Shown: positions 1 through 12,666, numbered from the stretch's first letter. The stretch: 64,000 nucleotides of DNA from Eutrigla gurnardus (GCA_963514095.1 OY741266.1:5230522-5294521), one strand, 5' to 3'. Notes: generated by a model not told the origin, from the sequence alone. Made by a program: numbers and translations.

Positions 1-246
1 TCCTCTGTCCTCAGGCTCAGGTCCTCTATCCTCTGTCCTCAGGCTCAGTTCCTCTATCCTCTGTCCTCAGGCTCAGGTCCTCTGTCCTCAGGTCATCTGT
101 CCTCAGACTGAGGTCCTCTATCCTCTGTCCTCAGGCTCAGGTCCTCTGTCCTCAGGTCATCTGTCCTCAGGCTCAGGTCCTCTATCCTCTGTCCTCAGGC
201 TCAGGTCCTCTATCCTCTGTCCTCAGACTGAGGTCCTCTATCCTCT
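1..246. repeat. CTC-rich compound minisatellite
   Basis: Tandem copies of a roughly 21-28-base unit built from TCCTCTGTCCTCAGGCTCAG, alternating with shorter variants such as TCCTCAGGTCATCTGTCC. It starts at the window edge, so the true array is longer. It lies inside vegfc intron 3. No spacers or coding potential are visible. Confidence 0.9.
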
Positions 247-604
247 GTACTGTTCTGAAACTGTTCATAAACTAATGGGACTTTTCTTAAATTGAATGTA
301 AAAAATCCCAAAACCTACCTCAGACATACAGCTCAATGGGCTCTCTGAAATGACTCCTCTGCTTTTTCAGGCTGGGGGCAAGCTGTCACAGCAGAGGTTT
401 AAACTGTCTGACGGACATCCTGAAGTAGGTTCTGAAGTGGCCCTGATCCAGTTTAAGGTCTTGAACCAAGGAGTGGAACTCTCCAAGTTCTCCTCTTTTT
501 TATAATAACAGATGTACCCTTCCTTTTTCTCCCCTTGCCTCCGAAGAATTCGTAATTTCATGCCGTTTATTGACGTTGCTGTTGGTGTGTAAAGGCCTTC
601 AGTA

Positions 605-1013
605 TTAAAGCAACACTAAAGAGTATTTAGTGCCTTAAAATAATGTTTCCAAAATAGTTTCAGTGGTTCATCACCTCAAAACCGGGTGAATGGCACTTCA
701 GCATTCGCTCTGCAGCCCTGTATTGGCTGTAACCGCACCATGTAACTTTGCCTCATCGGGTAGCGGTTTTGTAGTTCTAATGAGACTACGAATTTGACCT
801 GCTTAACGGCAAGCGTTACAAAAGCCGGTAGGTGGAGGCTCTGCATGGAGATCAGTGGGAGAACACCCGGCAGGTGCGTGGAAGATACCTTGCAGCTAGG
901 TAGTTTGCGTGTGTGCTGCGGTAGGCTAAATTATTTACGACGGCAGTAATGGACAATTCCGCTTCCAACCTGTAGGGGGACCGAAGAGGAAAACTTCTTA
1001 AGTGTTGCTTTAA
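605..1013. mobile_element. MITE with TTAA target duplication, element 1
   Basis: The element body 609-1009 begins AGCAACACTAAAGAG and ends CTTAAGTGTTGCT, which are imperfect inverted copies. It is flanked by TTAA at 605-608 and 1010-1013. TTAA duplications are typical of the piggyBac and Kolobok superfamilies. No transposase is visible, so it is non-autonomous; which superfamily is not resolved. Confidence 0.75.
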
Positions 1014-1578
1014 AGGAGTCATCACCAGGAAATCGCAATTTCTCTTGTTAAAACATGCATATCTGTGTTTGACCTCAGTTGAAACTTGCCTGAAAGGCTG
1101 GAGTTTGAAAGTGGCGCCGTTTTTTCGCTTCTGCTCTTTTTCCGAACAGGAATAGCACACAAGGGTGTGCATTCCTAAAGCACGAGATTTTGATTCTGCG
1201 CCTTCGGTGACGTCACCGTGGCGGCTACTTGCATAAGCCCACCCCTCTCTCACCACCCAACCCCGCCCCATCCGCTACCTGAAATCGCCGAAGCGCCGCC
1301 ATTATGTTTTGGAGTCTGCATGCAGGCAAGCCCCCCCGGCTCTGTCCTTCCTGCGGCGAATCAACGCGCGCCTCATTACATATTATACAATGCACATCCG
1401 GACCAGTCAAAACCTCGCGCGTAATCTCGCGTGATAAAATCGCGGTACGAAAAAGGGTCAGAACAAGCTCAATGTTTGATTAAAATTTTTTTTTTTTTTT
1501 CTAATAAGTTTTACGAATTGATCCAAAGCGATCCAAGGGGGGCTGGATACGTATAAAACCAGGTTATGACTCCTTTAA
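1010..1578. mobile_element. MITE with TTAA target duplication, element 2
   Basis: Body 1014-1574 starts AGGAGTCATCACC and ends GGTTATGACTCCT as inverted termini. It is flanked by TTAA at 1010-1013 and 1575-1578. The left TTAA is the same four bases as the right TTAA of the preceding MITE, so the two elements abut with one shared target site. A poly(T) tract lies near 1485-1500. It has no coding capacity. Confidence 0.75.
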
Positions 1579-3092
1579 AATAATCTTATCACTGTTAGTG
1601 TGGTAGTGAAGGTAACAATGCTGCAATAAAGACCTGCCAGTCACAAGGGAGCCCTGCACTAAACATCATTGACTAAATGATCATCATGCTGTATTCAAGG
1701 AGACAAGGTTAGTTTCATCTCGGCGCCACAGAATTTCCATTAGTGTATCTAAAGATCTGTTCAAAAACAGAGTCAAACGTTCGCCCTGTTGCACATTTTG
1801 AAAATTGCACAAAGGTGTTTGAATTACTTCTTGGATTCTACAAAATTCAAAAACCTTAATGAAGCGTGCCACTCTGAAGTTAAGGTGAGGGAACGACGCC
1901 AGGGTCGAGCTGCAAGGCGTTCTCCTGGCACCACCAGCCCGGCTGTGTGTGCAGAGACACAGTCTCTTTGACTTTTCACAACACATTCTTTCACTCTGCG
2001 GTTTCCCCCCAAACTGCTGTTCTTGGCTGCAATCTCAGACGACTGGCCAGAGTTTGGAGTGTTACATCGTACGTCATTCAGATGATGGCAGACTAGATAG
2101 ACAATTTACACTTCAACTGAGTTCCGATGACTTTTTCAATGTGATCATCTGAAAGTCGATGTAAAGAGAGGTGAGGACTTAAACATTGCCCTTTCTGTGG
2201 GTTGTTTCGTAACCCCCAAAGTTTCAGTGCACTGATTTTCTTTGGCAGTGTCTTGAAGCAGCTGGCAATCGTTGAGAGGTTTCAACACTTAGCAGGTAAT
2301 AGAAGTTGTGCTTAACTGTATAATTTACTATTTGACCGACCGTTAGTATCTTTAAGCATTTATATCTGTCTGGTGGTTCTCTGCAGAAAAGTTTAGCTCA
2401 ACACCTGCGCTGTCATGGATCTTGACTCTACAGTCGACCACTTTCTCTCTAAGACGGCAGTTTATTCTGTCTTTGCCTCGTCTATATGGTGACTGATGTC
2501 ATCTGGTTTGGTCATAGTTGGCCCCTGTAACACTTCACATATGCTATATTACTAATATTTTCATAGAGTTTTACCGCATGCAGGCTCGGTGCCGGTGGCT
2601 TCTTTATCGGTGTCACGCCATTGCTGCATTGCTGCACATGGCTGCTACATCAGCCACTCAGACAGACAGTATGTATGACATTGAAAACCACACACAACCA
2701 GTGATCCAATGATTGCATTATTTAAAAAAATATGCCCATAACTCTGACTTTGTTCTCTCCGATGACTGAAAGATATCTGGTGCGCTGTCACTGTCTTCTG
2801 CAATGTTGACTTGGAGACACAACAAACACATTGTATACTTTGCCCTCCAAATAAACTACTCAGCCTGGTTTCATTCCCAGGGCTTCAAACATGGCCATTT
2901 GTCACAGCCTTCTGCATCTGATACCTAAACACAATGCACCTTTACAGGATCCAAGGATGATTTATTGTCATTATGCAACACAGGGATGAAATGCAGTTGA
3001 AACTCATTTGCATGATATTGGTGGAGGTGCAAAGACTTCCAGGCATATATTTCTATAATGTATATATGTTCTCGAGAAGGTCATTGTGATCT

Positions 3093-3094
<2 letters not shown>

Positions 3095-3158
<64 letters not shown>
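3095..3158. repeat. (GT)n microsatellite
   Basis: About 64 bases of uninterrupted GT dinucleotides in vegfc intron 3. Confidence 0.98.
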
Positions 3159-3161
<3 letters not shown>

Positions 3162-3744
3162 GTAACCAACTGAGCTCTCCTCTAAGGTCAGCCTCAATGA
3201 TGTCCTCATTAGGATGAGAGGCTGACAGACAGTTTAAGCTGTTTAAGGGTTTTCAATAGGAGTCATTGAGACTAATTAGTTTCCATTCATGCTGTTCAAC
3301 TCAGTGGTTGAAGGAATGAAGTACTGTCAGGGTTTATGTCTGTTCTGTGTGAGTATGTGATCAGTGCCATGTGAAAAACCAAGCCCAGCTCCTTGTTGCT
3401 CTTTGTGTGATCCTCCACATTCTTGCTCATTGTCTTCACATTCACATGTTCTCATTTCCCCCAAGATTCAAGCTTCAGGTTGAACTCCACATCGAGGGCT
3501 CCCTGTTAAGGGTTCTTGTGAGAAGAATGTGTGATATAGTGGCTGCTTGTGATGGATTACCTTTACTGAGACAAAGTCAGCTTCACACAATGAATTTAAA
3601 ATATATTTAGTTGTACGTCATGTATGAAAAACCTTAGACTGTGCACTGATGGATCTGAGGGCCACATATATGTGACGGCACCTCCAGCTGTTATATGAAC
3701 GGAGTCTGAGTCAAGACAGTTAATAAGCTGTTTGATAAAAAGTT

Positions 3745-4690
3745 AACCAGAACAGCACGATAGGTATTTTTCTGCCTCCTACTGGCCAAAAATCTATTAC
3801 AGATTTAAACTGCTTAAACAATTTTGTAAACAGTGGTATTTTATTCAAAACACTACACACAATTAACAGAATCACACACCCCATTTGCAGAATACCTATT
3901 TTTTGCCAAAATGAAACACTTCTAAAAACTACACATTTCTTTATGAAAAACATACTTTGTTACGATAGGAAACACATGTTTCATATGATTATATTATGTT
4001 TGAACTAGTTACACACTGCTGTGATAAACCTAAAAGACTCTTAGCACTTCTACTTCCCAATGATTAGATTAGGCTACTATAAACAAAGTATACAGAGAAA
4101 GTACATATACAGTACTACTGTAAATTCACCAACACTACACAAGGCCAAAGTTGCAGACTGATGAAATAAAATGCCTTTGTCTCCATGCCCAACATTACCA
4201 ATGTCAACCTGAAGAGTCATACATAACAAAACATGTCAGATTCATAACAGAACATAGTAACACTTTAGAGTACTGTACTGTTGCAATCAATGTCCTCATT
4301 GCCAAGGTACCTCACATACCTTCCACCGCCATGCAGAGAAAAACTCCTCAATAGGATTAAGGAATGGAGAGTATGGTGGAAGGTATAGTACGGTAAATGG
4401 TGGATGTTGGCAAAACCAATCTTGGATGTGTATTGATCCGCTTGGTTTACTGCTGTGAGGATGTTTGCAATTGGTTTAGGAATGCAAGAATGAGGCGTGT
4501 GTTGTAAGGGCCAATTTGGGCGTTACGTTTGATAAACCGATTGATATATGCAGCCACCATAACCAATGTGTTCATTCATGACATATTCACCAGTCTTATG
4601 TTGTGATGGTGCAGATATTTTTGCACAATATCGTAGTCCAGTGACGGAAGATGAACTGGTTTTATATTTCCAAGTAACTGGTGAAAATCT
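3745..4690 (-). mobile_element. mariner/Tc1-type transposon relic, minus strand
   Basis: The complement of about 4330-4400 reads as the end of a DDE transposase, with HPPFTVLYLPPYSPFLNPIE followed by EFFSAWRW; the E in NPIEE is the expected third catalytic residue. Just upstream in the minus-strand direction (about 4480-4530) a conserved GPYNT-like stretch is still readable. Stops and frameshifts break the rest. The A-rich stretch 3745-4140, with repeated ACACAATTAAC-like words, looks like the element's terminal non-coding part. It is a dead copy in vegfc intron 3. Confidence 0.75.
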
Positions 4691-4761
4691 TCAGTGGCAC
4701 TGAGACATGAGTTAGTGTCTGCATGAGACTCACTGGCCTTTCAACTAACTCCGACAGGTCG

Positions 4762-4790
4762 AACAAACACAGGACTTTCACCCAGGAGAC
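4762..4790 (-). repeat. Arm of an inverted repeat flanking vegfc exon 4
   Basis: These 29 bases are the exact reverse complement of 6328-6356. Two looser relatives occur near 15022-15050 and 31380-31402, so this is one end of a dispersed repeat rather than a local duplication. Confidence 0.85.
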
Positions 4791-4929
4791 AGCTGTTCAT
4801 GTCTTTATTATAGGAGCTTGTAGAGCCCTGAGCGACAACTTCTTGCTCCACCATTCCTCTCACTTCATCCATTTTGCTTCTCGTCTTGATTCACCTTGTC
4901 CGACTCTCCCCTTTTGCCTTTTTCTGCAG

Positions 4930-5069
4930 CTGTTCGAGATCACAGTGCCGATCACCCAGGGAACCAAGCCGGTGACCATCAGCGTGGCCAACCATACCCA
5001 GTGCAGCTGTCTGTCCAAGCTGGATGTCTACAAGCAAGTCCACAGCATCATCAGGAGGTCCCTGCCTGA
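4930..5069 (+). CDS. vegfc: vegfc exon 4: end of VEGF homology domain
   Basis: Encodes 46 codons plus two bases, starting LFEITVPITQG and ending in HSIIRRSLP. Vascular endothelial growth factor C is a secreted ligand for VEGFR3 and VEGFR2 that drives lymphatic growth (established for the family). This exon supplies the last beta strands of the cystine-knot domain, including the C-S-C cysteine pair after an NHT glycosylation sequon. It also carries SIIRR, where the C-terminal propeptide is cut in human VEGF-C. The acceptor is TTTCTGCAG and the donor GTAAGA at 5070. The phase (2 bases left over) fits the next exon. Human exon 4 continues for several more residues after RRSLP; here that linker is missing. 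The paralogue vegfd is less likely because TVPxxQGxKPVTIS and SKLDVYKQVHSIIRR follow VEGF-C. Confidence 0.95.
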
Positions 5070-5176
5070 GTAAGAGCTCATACTCACTGCATCATCATGC
5101 TCACACTCAACCTGCAGACAATTCGGTCAGCTCACAAACCAAAGGAGACCTCTGCCTGGCGCCCGTCTGGTCACGG

Positions 5177-5177
<1 letters not shown>

Positions 5178-5212
<35 letters not shown>

Positions 5213-5284
5213 GTGTGTGGTTTCCTTTTTCCAGCCCAAGTGTTCTTAATGGTATACACACACACACATGCGCACACACACACA
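5178..5284. repeat. (GT)n and (CA)n tracts just after exon 4
   Basis: A GT run at 5178-5220 and a CA run at 5255-5284, about 35 bases apart. As reverse complements they could fold on each other. They begin about 110 bases after the exon 4 donor. Confidence 0.9.
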
Positions 5285-5411
5285 GAGTATTTGAATCTAT
5301 TGTTAAAGACGTCTCTTCCTGTGCTGTGTTACTGTAGGAAACACTTTTCACATTAGGTTTTGATTAACTTCACAGAGCCATGAAACCCGTGTCCGTTCCT
5401 GAGTGCTCCGA

Positions 5412-5800
5412 TAGATAATAATAATAATGATACATCGGTTTTATATAGCGCTTTTCCAGATGCCCAAGGTTAAAAGCAAGAGTGTAAAGGTGAGTTTTGA
5501 GGGCTGTTTTGAAGGATGGAAAAGGGTTGGCGTTGTGGATTTGGCTAGGAAGGGCATTCCATAGGGAGGGGGTGGCTGCAGCAAGGCTCTGTCGCCCCCG
5601 GTCCGGAGCTTGGTCCTGATTGGGTGGAGGCGGTTGGCATCTGAGGCGATGGGTAGGAGTGTGGCGGTGGAGGAGGTCAGAGGTAGGGAGGGGCCATGTT
5701 GTTGAGGGCTTTGAAGGTGATGAGTAGATTTTGAACTCAATCCAGTATTTGATGGGGAGCCAAATGAAGCATGTTGTGGTTTAAGAGGAGGAGGGGCTTT
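5412..5800 (-). mobile_element. 3' fragment of a LINE, minus strand
   Basis: The plus strand begins with an (AAT)n run then TTTTATATAGCGCTTTTC, the complement of a typical fish LINE/SINE 3' end. It continues through GGAATGCCCT-type complement (near 5545) and the 'TTGAGGGCTTTGAAGGTGATGA' region seen at LINE C-termini. The reading frame is broken. The clade is uncertain (L2/CR1-like). Confidence 0.5.
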
Positions 5801-6327
5801 TTGAATGTGTCTTGAAAACAGAACCGTGCACAACAATCTTGTTGTTAATTATTATGATGTGTGGTTGACATCATGTTTAGCACCAAGTGCATTGTGGATA
5901 GGGCTGAGCAGCTAATTGTTTGCAGGCCATGATAATCCCAGTCCTTCAGGTCGGGAACCAGTTTTCTCATTTCAGTTATCTTGGGTTCTGATTTCAATTC
6001 ATGTTGGCATTTTTGCATTTCTGCAATGTCAGTGTTTCCGATGTTTCATAAACACATTTCATGTCGCCATCATTCTTGCAGAAACACACAACGTTACGTG
6101 GTTAATGTTGTGAAATGGTTTGGTTTAGGCAACAAAACAACTTTGTTTAGGCTAGAAAAATATCATAAATTGAATGTAATAACCGTAACTACATAACTAG
6201 CATATATAAACAACCACTCTTAGCAGACTTTATTACACAACATTTACATTAATTTTGCTTAACAACGTTACATAATGTTGCTTAAAGTTAGTATTTACTT
6301 CTGGTTTCACAGTGGATATGAGCAATG

Positions 6328-6356
6328 GTCTCCTGGGTGAAAGTCCTGTGTTTGTT
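6328..6356 (+). repeat. Second arm of the inverted repeat flanking exon 4
   Basis: 29 bases, perfect reverse complement of 4762-4790, 1.5 kb away across exon 4. Confidence 0.85.
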
Positions 6357-6862
6357 TTAATATAAAAGAACAATTGAAAATGCTCAAAAAGCAGATTGAT
6401 GGATAGTTATTTTAGTTAATAAGGAGCCTGACTGTCTCTGGATTATCAAGGCTCATCCCAAAATCTGTTTATAATATATCAGCAGAGATCTCTTGAATTA
6501 TGCTTTTAAAGAGTTGTAATCATATTGCAGTGTCCAAATGTATTTATTATTAAAAAATATGTATTTAGTCATTCATTATTACTATTTATGAGTTACCTTA
6601 AGCATATATTGTGTGATAGAACTCTTATTTACTGTATGATGATACTGATGTATCATTGAATAATCTGATCTGATCGGTCGGCATGTCTTCTATACGTGTC
6701 ATTCCTGTGGGTCGGTCCTTATAGCAGAGGAATCTCCGCTGTGAGCTCAGCTCCATTTCACTCCCATCAATTGTACAAATCAGGTGAATGAGCCATTCGC
6801 TGAACGACAGTCACATCCTGGTGAGGATGAAATCCAAGTAGATGTTAGAAGAAGCCCCTGTG

Positions 6863-6978
<116 letters not shown>

Positions 6979-7100
6979 GGGGGGGTGCAATACCAGAGAG
7001 TAATGACCTGTTCAATATGGAATGTGCACTTATATGTGCCATGGAACTTCCCAATAAATCTAAACCAAAGAAAGACATGACGGGTTAGTCAGTGAAGGGT

Positions 7101-7141
<41 letters not shown>

Positions 7142-7361
7142 TGTATCGTCGGTATGTGACCTGGAGGATGTTTGCTTCTGTGATATGACTGATGTTGTGT
7201 TAACGACATGCATTTAGACAACTTTCAAATGGACTCATTAAACAGATGTAATGTATGCTCTTCTAAAATAGCTCGTTTCTTTATTCTCACAGACTGTTTA
7301 GTGGTTTCTCTGGATGTTGTAGCGGCTCACACCATCCACTTCTTTGACATTAATAGGCCTT

Positions 7362-7383
7362 GATGTGTGTGTGTGTGTGTGTA

Positions 7384-7467
<84 letters not shown>

Positions 7468-7516
7468 ACCACTTGTGATGCTGATACGAGGAATGTTGAT
7501 ACGTGCTGGTATTTGA

Positions 7517-7593
<77 letters not shown>
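7362..7593. repeat. (GT)n-(GA)n and (CA)n microsatellite cluster
   Basis: GT at 7362-7404, GA at 7405-7464, then about 50 bases of unique sequence and (CA)n at 7517-7594. The GT and CA blocks are inverted relative to each other. Confidence 0.97.
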
Positions 7594-7599
<6 letters not shown>

Positions 7600-8714
7600 C
7601 AGCAGTGTTAAACTCAGCATGTCAGATTATGGCTTGAAAAGGAAACGCATTGTAGAGATTTTCACTCCAACAAATCATCCAATAAGGAAACACACATGGA
7701 CATGAAGCATGCGTATGTTTCACATTAAGGTGAAGTGAGAGTAGACCAGCAGCCGTTTTCTCCCATCTTTTCCTTTGTCCTCCATTAGTGAGCATGTCCA
7801 TTTCTGCCTCTCTGCCTCTGCAGCTGAAATGAAACCACACTGGGTTTCTTGTCACCGCCACACTTTCACAACCTCAAACTATTTGTCTGTGTGTAAACAC
7901 ACAGCTGGCTGTCTGTCTGTGTCCAATTCAGCGGTTCCCTAAATGTGCCCTTTTAGTCAGACACATTGTGCTGTTTTATATAATACGTGTGTGTGTGTGT
8001 GTGTTTGTGTGTGTTGATGATACCTGTGCCAAATGATCGATGAGATATGTAGGTGTGTGTGTGTGTGTGTGTGCGTCACACTATCATATTTGACTGAAAA
8101 GTCTTGACGGTGTAGGACACAGCAGGTTTCTGGGTCAGGTTTGGGCTTCAGACTCGTGGTTTGATCGGTACTGGAGTGGAACTGGACCAGGATGCATTGC
8201 GATGCTCCGTCCTTTTAGAATAAAAATGCTGCTCTGTGCTCAAAATCCGCTCCACTCGCGCTGTCCACTCGCTTGCTCAGCTCTGCTCACATGCTCTGAT
8301 GCAAGTCAAGTGTTGACTTGAAATATGTGCAGTCACAGTTGCAGTCCTGTTCCCTGTGTTGTTCTCTCTTGTGATGACTTTGAGACAAGCTTCTCGGCAC
8401 CTACGTAAAGCCATGTGTGGTGTACACGTACGCGTTGTAACCGTGCTCAGGCCTGTTTGGGATTGGAGCAGTGTGTGCAGGGTGCAGGCTGGCGGGGGAG
8501 GGGGTAGGAGGGGGGAATCTGACCCTTCTAGAAACACAGAGCCTCTCGTTTACAGGCTTTGTAGGGCTGCAGCAGTATAGAGATTGCAACATATTGCAGT
8601 TAGTATACAGCAACAGGCACGGATGATCAGTCACCTTATCCAAAGCTAAGTGAGGCTGTTATCTGTACATACAAATAAGCAATCAGTACTACGTTCTTTT
8701 TTTGGGGGTTGGGG

Positions 8715-9360
8715 GGTAGTAGAGGGAGGAGGCTAAGCAGAGTCCGAGTGAACTGTGAACAACAGGGTCTTGAGTCTTTTACGGAAGATGGGGAGCGACT
8801 ATGAGGTCCTCACAACGGCAGGGAGCTCATTCCACCATTGTGGTGCCAGAACGGAGAAGAGCTGTGACCCGGCTCTGCGACCTCTGCTTGCTCTAAGCGC
8901 TGGTGGTACCAGCCGGCCAGCTGAGGTGGTTGAGTAGAGTGCTCTAGCTGGGGCGTGGTGTCTGACTAGTGCTTACCACGTTCTGGATACCCTGCTGAGG
9001 TTTGATCGCGGAGGTAGGGAGTCCAGCCAGGAGCGAGTTTCAGTAGTCGAGGTGGGAGATGACGAGTGCTTGGACCAAGAGCTGTGCTGCTTTCTCCATG
9101 ACAAAAGGCCGGTTCAGGCAGATGTTGTAGGGCAAATCTGCAGGATTGGGTCACAGCGGTGATGTTGGCAGTGCAGCGCAGTTGGTTGGCCAGTATCACA
9201 CCAAGGTTCCTCACAGTTGGTGAAGGACATATCACAGCGTCCTTGACAGTGACCATGAGGTCCATGTGAGGACAGTCCTTCGCCGACACGAAGAGTCTTG
9301 TTAAGGTTGAGCTTCAAGTGATGGGTAGACATCCAAGTGCTGATGTCAGGGAAATATTCT
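8715..9360 (-). mobile_element. L2-like LINE 3' fragment, minus strand
   Basis: The minus strand carries relics of the C-terminal part of the same LINE family as 44905-46285. HHLKLNLNKT is readable near 9320, then the GKDCPxMDLxVTV region. Near 8820-8880 the complement of the QWWNELP motif appears. Multiple frameshifts make it dead. Orientation is opposite to vegfc. Confidence 0.8.
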
Positions 9361-9891
9361 GAGATGCAAGTTGCAATCCACTCATCTTTAAAAAGACATA
9401 TCTGATTTGGATCAGCTGACAGCTGACCGTCTTCTGATTTACAGAAGCTTTAACTGTGGAAAACTTCAGAGGCCATCACAAATGGCGTCACTGACATTGT
9501 AGCTGCTATCGAAGGATATTAGTGAGTGTTATCATGGACATGAGTTTATGATCAGGTATATGTGTTTTAGAACCCTTAATATGTTGGCTGGAGTTTTCTA
9601 AAAGACAGATATCGTCATGTACTTCATGGAACTGGACCTTTCTGCATCGATCGGTTTGGTTTCCTTTCAGCACAGTGAGTCTGTACTACATTTTGATCTT
9701 TTTATTTGATATTCTGATGGAGGAGCTTCATAATATATGAGAGAGAGTTTATTCTGCTGCATCTCTCGCTGCTTATCCGCTCATAGACACCATGTAAAAT
9801 GTAATTGTCATGAGTGAACCTTGGAATAAGTCAGGCTGTGAAAGATCCATCAGTTGGATCCTCTGAATCAGGAAAAGAAGACTACATTCCA

Positions 9892-10442
9892 GGGCCCTCA
9901 TGTATCGACAGTATGTAAGAAAGGTTCGAAATTTTGTCTTACGAATCAAATTTAGAATTTGCATACAAAAAAGATTGTATTTATCAAACATGCATGCCGG
10001 TCGTACGCACACCAGCGTTAATAAATCCCACATGTTCTAAACCACCATGCTCGTGCACATTTGTGGTCATTTGCATTCAGAAACGCCCCCAAGCAAATTC
10101 CTTTTTCCCCTCACCGGGAAAACGGAGAGCAACAGAAATGAGGAACTGTTGTTCAGTTCACTGCTCTGACCACCAAGCACCTGTGCCGGTACCGGTTGTG
10201 TTTCTGATGCTTTTTTAACGATTCTGAACGACGACGCTCCGACAGTAAAGGCAGCATTCCCAGCCTGGCTCTGGCTGTACTGCATAATGTCGGCCCGCTC
10301 CGCGAACCAGAGACCGGATCACACGACCGGTTCTTAAAACTACACCCGACGCACCAACCAGCTCACGAGACAGGACCGGTATACACATAAACAGTCAAAC
10401 ATTATGCACACAACTGTACGCACTGTTGATAAATGAGGGCCC
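9892..10442. mobile_element. MITE with GGGCCCTCATKTATC termini
   Basis: Starts GGGCCCTCATGTATCGACAG and ends with its near-perfect complement, ...CTGTTGATAAATGAGGGCCC. GGGCCC-type ends are usual for PIF/Harbinger elements. The 3-base flanks (CCA left, TGG right) are not a direct repeat, so the target duplication is not established. No transposase is visible. A solo right end of the same family lies at 31880-31939. Confidence 0.7.
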
Positions 10443-12526
10443 TGGGCTTTTCATATTCAGTCTTCAAATGAAGCCAGAGAGAGACAAACACTCAGTACAC
10501 TGAGGCTACTGTGGTACTGCCTTTTCATTCTGTCAGTTAAAGCTGGTCAACACATCCAGACATTCCACTTCCCTTTTATTGTCTCTAATGATTTTCTGTT
10601 TCTGCTTAATCCTAATTATTTCTTTGATCAAGGTGTTTTTTTTGTCTACAATCCCTCCAACAGTTTGCACTGGGAGGTAACATGTGTATGCTTACAGATC
10701 TGAGGAATCCGATTTCTTAAACCAATTAAGTTCCCAGTTTCTGGCCCAGGCTACTCCTGAAGATCTGATGGAAGGAGATCATGACTTTTTTGGCGGGGTT
10801 AATACATTTTTGTTGTGTTTTATAGACGTTGCTATAAACATTTTGAAGCTCAGAGATTAGATTGGATTTATTGGACCTTGGACCTTTGCTGCCAAAGCTA
10901 TTAAAGATTAACACTTGAGTGAAAGTCAGAGTTGGGCTCCGCTCTCTGCTTTCAAACTCGGCAGTATCAACTTATCAAGATGTTATGCAAACAATTTTCC
11001 ACATCCTGCACACAGACACAGACACAGAACAACATGGGTTTCTCTAGAGGGCTACTCATTTGTTGATGGGTCCAAAACGTGTCCCGTTCTCACTAGCAAG
11101 GCATCAAATAATGCAGCTCTGTCAGTGACCCTTGGTGTCTGACATCGCCACTCATTTGGTGTGTGAGCATGTCTTTGTGACGCAGCCACCTGCTGCATTA
11201 TGGGTAAATTAACGACGTAGCATAAAGGGACACACAGGGATAGAGGGGAGGTGGATGTTTCCATGTCAGTGTCCCATGTCAAACTGAAAGTCAACTTTAG
11301 TCGTTAGCAATGTCAATCAGAGATCAAACGTCACATTGACGCGCTATTCTCGTGAGTCATTAGTCAGTCAGTCAGTTAAGTGGTTTCGTTGCCTAAGCCT
11401 AACTAAGTAAAATATGAAACTGTAAATTCCAGCTGGACTATGTAGATCCATCCACTACAGGGAGTCACACAAACATGAATCAAACCCATTATAAACCCTG
11501 GACAGGTTTCCTTCCTATTTATTGGCAGAATTAAAGTGATCCAAGGTGTGAAGTCATGAAGTGCATAAAACAGTAGGCCTACTGCTGTGTTAGACATATG
11601 ATACACTGATAGTTGTGGACCTTAATCATAATTCATCAACATATATCCCCACCGATATGTATCTGGGTCCAGCTCAACTGGCCTTGTTCAGTTTTTTTAA
11701 TGATTGTAATGGGTCAAATGAGTTTCTACACACCTATTTCTTTTAAGACTTGTGACCATTCCTTTTGCTAAAGAAGCTCTATTTTGTGCTTTTAATGCAC
11801 TCTGGCACATACAGTGCCCTTTACAGTCTTAGCCGACTTAGCCTGCTATAGAGTCCTCTAGAGTCCTAAGACCAAGAAATGAGTCAGCATTTTTGCATTT
11901 CCAGTTCCTTTGTCTTGTGTTTTTGGTTCAACGTCTGAAATAAGGTCTGTGATTAACAGAAGCTGAAGAATTGAACGTTTTTTTTTATAAAATACCTCAG
12001 TAAATACCCCTCTGTGGTAGCAACCTGTCAGGTAGCCCCGCCCTAAAGCATCCCCTGCTTTATGGTCTATTTCGCTCTAAATGGACCAAAATTGAAACTA
12101 GAGATTCAGACCATAAACTCATGTTTACAATGTTTACTGAAATAAAAAAATCAAGACAGAAATAGGCTCCCTTTCTCATTTCATACTTCCATACAATCAG
12201 AGAGGAGTTGCCCCCGATGGCCACCAGAGAGCATTTTCACTATTGGCCATTGGGGGACTTTAAGGCACTACGACTTGAGCACCAAAAAATAAATGTAAAA
12301 ACTCAACAGCTATGTCTCTTTCCTTAAATCATGACCTGGTTACTGAAGATAATTCACAGAAATTCATGAAACTTTGGGACCCATTATATTGGAGTGAAGG
12401 CCATTTCAATACCTGTACAACATTAGATCTAATAAACCATTGATGTGCGATTTTCATTGCACACAGTCAGAAAACCACCTCTGGTAATGTCAAAAGTTAA
12501 AATCTGTCTCTCTTTCTCTGTTGAAG

Positions 12527-12666
12527 GTGTCCAATAGCCAACAGGACGTGTCCTCCTGGTCAGTCTTGGAGTATTTGGCAGTGTCGCTGTGTCAGCATGA
12601 CTGCCAACGTGCACCACAATCCCCCTCCTCCACCGCCGCCCCCTCCGAGGCCCTCCCAGCAGCACG
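12527..12666 (+). CDS. vegfc: vegfc exon 5: proline-rich linker exon
   Basis: 140 bases. With the two bases carried from exon 4 it reads E-CPIANRTCPPGQSWSIWQC, then RCVSMTANVHHN, eight consecutive prolines and RPSQQH, and ends one base into the next codon. The C-x10-C-x-C pattern (CPPGQSWSIWQCRC) is a BR3P-like motif, matching human CPTNYMWNNHICRC. Acceptor CTCTGTTGAAG at 12526; donor GTGAGT at 12667. Phases join to exons 4 and 6 without a shift. In mammals the matching linker is acidic and serine-rich; the polyproline tract here is unusual. NRT is a candidate N-glycosylation site. Confidence 0.93.

Larger units (their letters stand above)
1..4929 (+). other. vegfc: vegfc intron 3, 3' part
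   Basis: Sequence upstream of the first recognised vegfc exon, ending in the acceptor TTTCTGCAG at 4921-4929. It holds the minisatellite at the left edge, two TTAA-flanked MITEs (605-1578), a GT tract (3095-3158) and a mariner relic (3745-4690). Nothing recognisable is seen in 247-604, 1579-3094 or 3159-3744. A search by eye for the VEGF-homology exon 3 (cystine knot) found none, so exons 1-3 should lie upstream of the window. Confidence 0.85.

Noticed and set aside
1..4929. Search for vegfc exons 1-3
   Set aside because: No cystine-knot exon or signal peptide frame next to splice sites was seen; they are assumed to be upstream of the window.
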